DNA from: Egibacter rhizosphaerae
GTDB lineage: Bacteria; Actinomycetota; Nitriliruptoria; Euzebyales; Egibacteraceae
Reading direction: 5' to 3'
DNA length: 64,000 nt
Assembly: GCF_004322855.1 (NCBI RefSeq)
Contig: NZ_CP036402.1
Coordinates: 558,001 to 622,000, forward strand
The position numbers and the translations under genes are program-made. Below, piece after piece: positions 62,263 through 64,000 of the stretch. A model generated the notes under the pieces. The model had not been told where the DNA came from. It was given only the letters and a program-made list of their open reading frames with translations, and did not search any database. The first letter of the stretch is position 1, and each line of letters opens with the position of its first letter.

Positions 62263-62861
62263 GCGGCGAGCCGTCACGGGAGGAGATCCGCGGCCTGGTC
62301 ACGGCGGTCGTCGACGAGGTCCTCGGCGACGCGTCGAACCCGGCCTCCCAGGAGGCCGCCGCCCGCAGCGAGGCCGACGCGCGCAGCGGCGCGGCCGGCG
62401 CGGACCGGATCGCGGTCGGCGCCGACCACGGCGGGTTCGCCCTGAAGGAGCGGCTCGCGGCCGAGCTGCGCGACCGCGGCCACGCCGTCACCGATTGCGG
62501 GACCCACAGCACGGAGTCCGCCGACTACCCCGATTTCGCCCACGCGGTCGCCCGCCACGTCGCCGACGGCAGCTGCGACGTCGGCATCGTCGTCGACGGC
62601 GCGGGCATCGGGTCCGCGATGACCGCGAACAAGGTCCCCGGGATCCGGGCCGCGACGTGCTGGGACGTCTCCAGCGCGCAGAACAGCCGCGAGCACAACC
62701 ACGCCAACGTGCTCTCCCTCGGGGCGGGGCTGCTCGGCGAGAACCTCGCCCTGCAGGTCGTGTACGCGTGGCTGGCCACCCCGTGGGGAGGCGAGCGGCA
62801 CGCGCGGCGCGTGAACAAGATCACCGAGTACGAGGGGCGCTACCTGAGGGGGCAGCGGTGA
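62259..62861 (+). CDS. rpiB: Ribose-5-phosphate isomerase B-like, with N-terminal encapsulation peptide
   Basis: This 200-residue protein has about 48 extra residues at the N-terminus, including the amphipathic helix [16 protein letters not shown], then the RpiB fold: [41 protein letters not shown] and [14 protein letters not shown]. The phosphate- and ring-opening histidines are kept. In the active-site loop the usual Cys-Gly-Thr-Gly is Asp113-Gly-Ala-Gly ([11 protein letters not shown]), so the catalytic cysteine is replaced. It should interconvert ribose 5-phosphate and ribulose 5-phosphate, or a related sugar phosphate, inside the shell. Confidence 0.85.
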   Translation: MSGEPSREEIRGLVTAVVDEVLGDASNPASQEAAARSEADARSGAAGADRIAVGADHGGFALKERLAAELRDRGHAVTDCGTHSTESADYPDFAHAVARHVADGSCDVGIVVDGAGIGSAMTANKVPGIRAATCWDVSSAQNSREHNHANVLSLGAGLLGENLALQVVYAWLATPWGGERHARRVNKITEYEGRYLRGQR

Positions 62862-63742
62862 GAAGCGACCGCGACAGGCTCGTCGAGACGGTGACCGAGG
62901 AGGTCGTGCGGGCGCTCGAGGCCCGCCACGGGTCGAGCACCGATCAGGCCGGTGGAACCGGATGCCCGAACTGCACCGGGACGCGGGCCACCGACCCGGC
63001 CGAGAAGGTCCGCGAGATCGTCGACACCGGAGCCGACCGCATCGCCCACAACGGGCACGGACACGACGTGCCCGACGACCTCGCCTCCTACATCGACCAC
63101 ACGCTGCTGCGCGCCGACGTGACCGCCGACGACGTCGATCAGCTCTGCGACGAAGCGCTGCGCTTCTCGTTCAAGGCCGTCTGCGTGAACCCCACCTGGG
63201 TGCGCCGCTGCGCGCAGCTGCTGCGCGGCACCGACGTCGAGGTCGCCTCCGTCGTCGGCTTCCCGCTCGGGGCGACGACGCGACAGACCAAGGCCCTCGA
63301 GGCGCGCCGAGCACTGCGCGACGGCGCGACCGAGATCGACATGGTCGTCAACGTCGGGGCGCTCAAGAGCGGCCATCACGACGACGTCCGCGCCGACATC
63401 GAGGGCGTCGCCGACGCGTGCCACGAGACCCGCGGACGGCTGAAGGTGATCATCGAGACCGCCTACCTCACCGACGAGGAGAAGGTGGTCGCCAGCCACC
63501 TCGCCAAGCAGGCGCGCGCCGACTTCGTCAAGACCTCCACCGGCTTCGGACCCGGAGGGGCGACGGCCTACGACGTGCTGCTCATCCGCGAGACCGTCGG
63601 CGAGCACATGGAACTCAAGGCGTCGGGGGGCATCCGCACCGAGGAGGACATCCGCACGATGCTCGCCGCCGGCGCGACGCGCATCGGAGCGTCCGCGGGC
63701 GTGCAGATCATGACCGGCGGCGACGGCGACGGCGGGTACTGA
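62858..63742 (+). CDS. deoC: Deoxyribose-phosphate aldolase with N-terminal encapsulation peptide and CxxC linker
   Basis: This 294-residue protein starts at GTG 62858, overlapping the rpiB stop (GTGA) with GAGGGGG upstream. Residues 5–23 form an amphipathic helix ([18 protein letters not shown]). A linker with Cys36-Pro-Asn-Cys39 and [16 protein letters not shown] leads to the DERA barrel (from about residue 70): [23 protein letters not shown] (Asp161), [11 protein letters not shown] with Schiff-base Lys225, and LKASGGIRT with Lys254. It splits 2-deoxyribose 5-phosphate into glyceraldehyde 3-phosphate and acetaldehyde; acetaldehyde is a reason for encapsulation. Confidence 0.92.
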   Translation: MRSDRDRLVETVTEEVVRALEARHGSSTDQAGGTGCPNCTGTRATDPAEKVREIVDTGADRIAHNGHGHDVPDDLASYIDHTLLRADVTADDVDQLCDEALRFSFKAVCVNPTWVRRCAQLLRGTDVEVASVVGFPLGATTRQTKALEARRALRDGATEIDMVVNVGALKSGHHDDVRADIEGVADACHETRGRLKVIIETAYLTDEEKVVASHLAKQARADFVKTSTGFGPGGATAYDVLLIRETVGEHMELKASGGIRTEEDIRTMLAAGATRIGASAGVQIMTGGDGDGGY

Positions 63743-63786
63743 ACCCGGCCAATGGGAGGCGCGATGAGCAGGCCGAAGGAGAACCG

Positions 63787-64000
63787 ATGAGCAGTGGTGA
63801 TGTCGAGCTCAGGGCGTACTGCTTCCTGGACAACCTCCAGCCGCAGTACGCCGCGTTCCTGGGGACGGTGGCGCCCGGCTTCCTGCCCGTCGCCGGCGAC
63901 GCCTCCCTCTTCATCGAGGTGGCCCCGGGCATCGAGATCAACCGGCTGACCGACGTCGCGGTGAAGTCCACCACGGTCAAGCCCGGGATGCAGATCGTCG
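63787..64000 (+). CDS. BMC-T microcompartment shell protein, partial at window edge
   Basis: Only 71 residues fall inside the window. [20 protein letters not shown] and the following [20 protein letters not shown] then KPGMQIV match the first BMC domain of trimeric tandem-domain shell proteins found in actinobacterial microcompartment loci. AAGGAGA precedes ATG 63787; an eight-codon frame (ATG 63763) ends on this start (ATGA) and is probably incidental. The rest of the shell operon should lie just beyond the edge. Confidence 0.88.
   Translation, partial: MSSGDVELRAYCFLDNLQPQYAAFLGTVAPGFLPVAGDASLFIEVAPGIEINRLTDVAVKSTTVKPGMQIV

Noticed and set aside
63763-63789. Eight-codon gene before the BMC-T gene
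   Set aside because: Its stop overlaps the BMC-T ATG, but it has no conserved content and contains the ribosome site of the shell gene; probably incidental.

Overview
The window is a high-GC, gene-dense actinobacterial chromosome segment. Evidence for this is the GTG/TTG start codons, GTGA/ATGA operon overlaps, a dgt–dnaG–sigma factor block, AfsR/LuxR-type and DesK-type regulators, and two tRNAs without encoded CCA. Several secreted proteins are strikingly acidic (the linker of the TctC-like binding protein, the 5'-nucleotidase, and the lipoprotein at 53.4–54.4 kb). This fits a halophilic or alkaliphilic lineage such as the Nitriliruptoria/Euzebya side of the phylum, but that placement is inference.

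Left part (1–19.7 kb), catabolism, nearly all on the minus strand. A partial ilvD-type dehydratase sits at the edge. An enolase-superfamily L-fuconate-dehydratase-like gene and two fumarylacetoacetate-hydrolase-family genes form an operon divergent from an IclR regulator. A second minus-strand run holds a tripartite tricarboxylate transporter (tctC–tctB–tctA), an aldo/keto reductase, an SDR and a zinc alcohol dehydrogenase. Together these resemble a non-phosphorylating deoxysugar/sugar-acid pathway with its own importer. A third run (dmlA-like dehydrogenase, two CaiB-type CoA-transferases, an enoyl-CoA hydratase, a CaiE/PaaY-like hexapeptide protein, an MFS transporter and a Zn-dehydrogenase) looks like a carnitine- or dicarboxylate-like CoA pathway.

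Middle part (20–49.4 kb), accessory and eroded. It carries an AfsR/LuxR regulator with an alpha/beta hydrolase, copper proteins (a CopD fusion and CopC), a sirtuin, a two-component system with an ABC exporter, a 5'-nucleotidase, a 'stress response' protein with a nuclease-like motif, and a compact PEP-synthase-like phosphotransferase with divergent regulators and a phosphatase. Between these lie many broken genes: a VOC half gene fused behind AraC, a twice-frameshifted GNAT gene, a sirtuin scrap, an immunity-like gene with an internal stop, a PIN-like toxin tail and a RelE tail.

Right part (49.4–64 kb), housekeeping. It contains tRNA-Ile2, glycolate oxidase glcDEF, a lipoprotein, tRNA-Asn, rpoD-like sigma, dnaG, a dGTPase homologue lacking its HD motif, and glyS. 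Between the last two lie a 54-bp tandem repeat and a three-hairpin array. After glyS begins a bacterial microcompartment locus that runs off the edge: a GntR/HutC regulator, RpiB and DeoC that each carry an N-terminal encapsulation-peptide-like helix, and a BMC-T shell protein. This is the gene set of the sugar-phosphate-utilising (SPU) microcompartment class. The RpiB has aspartate in place of the usual catalytic cysteine.
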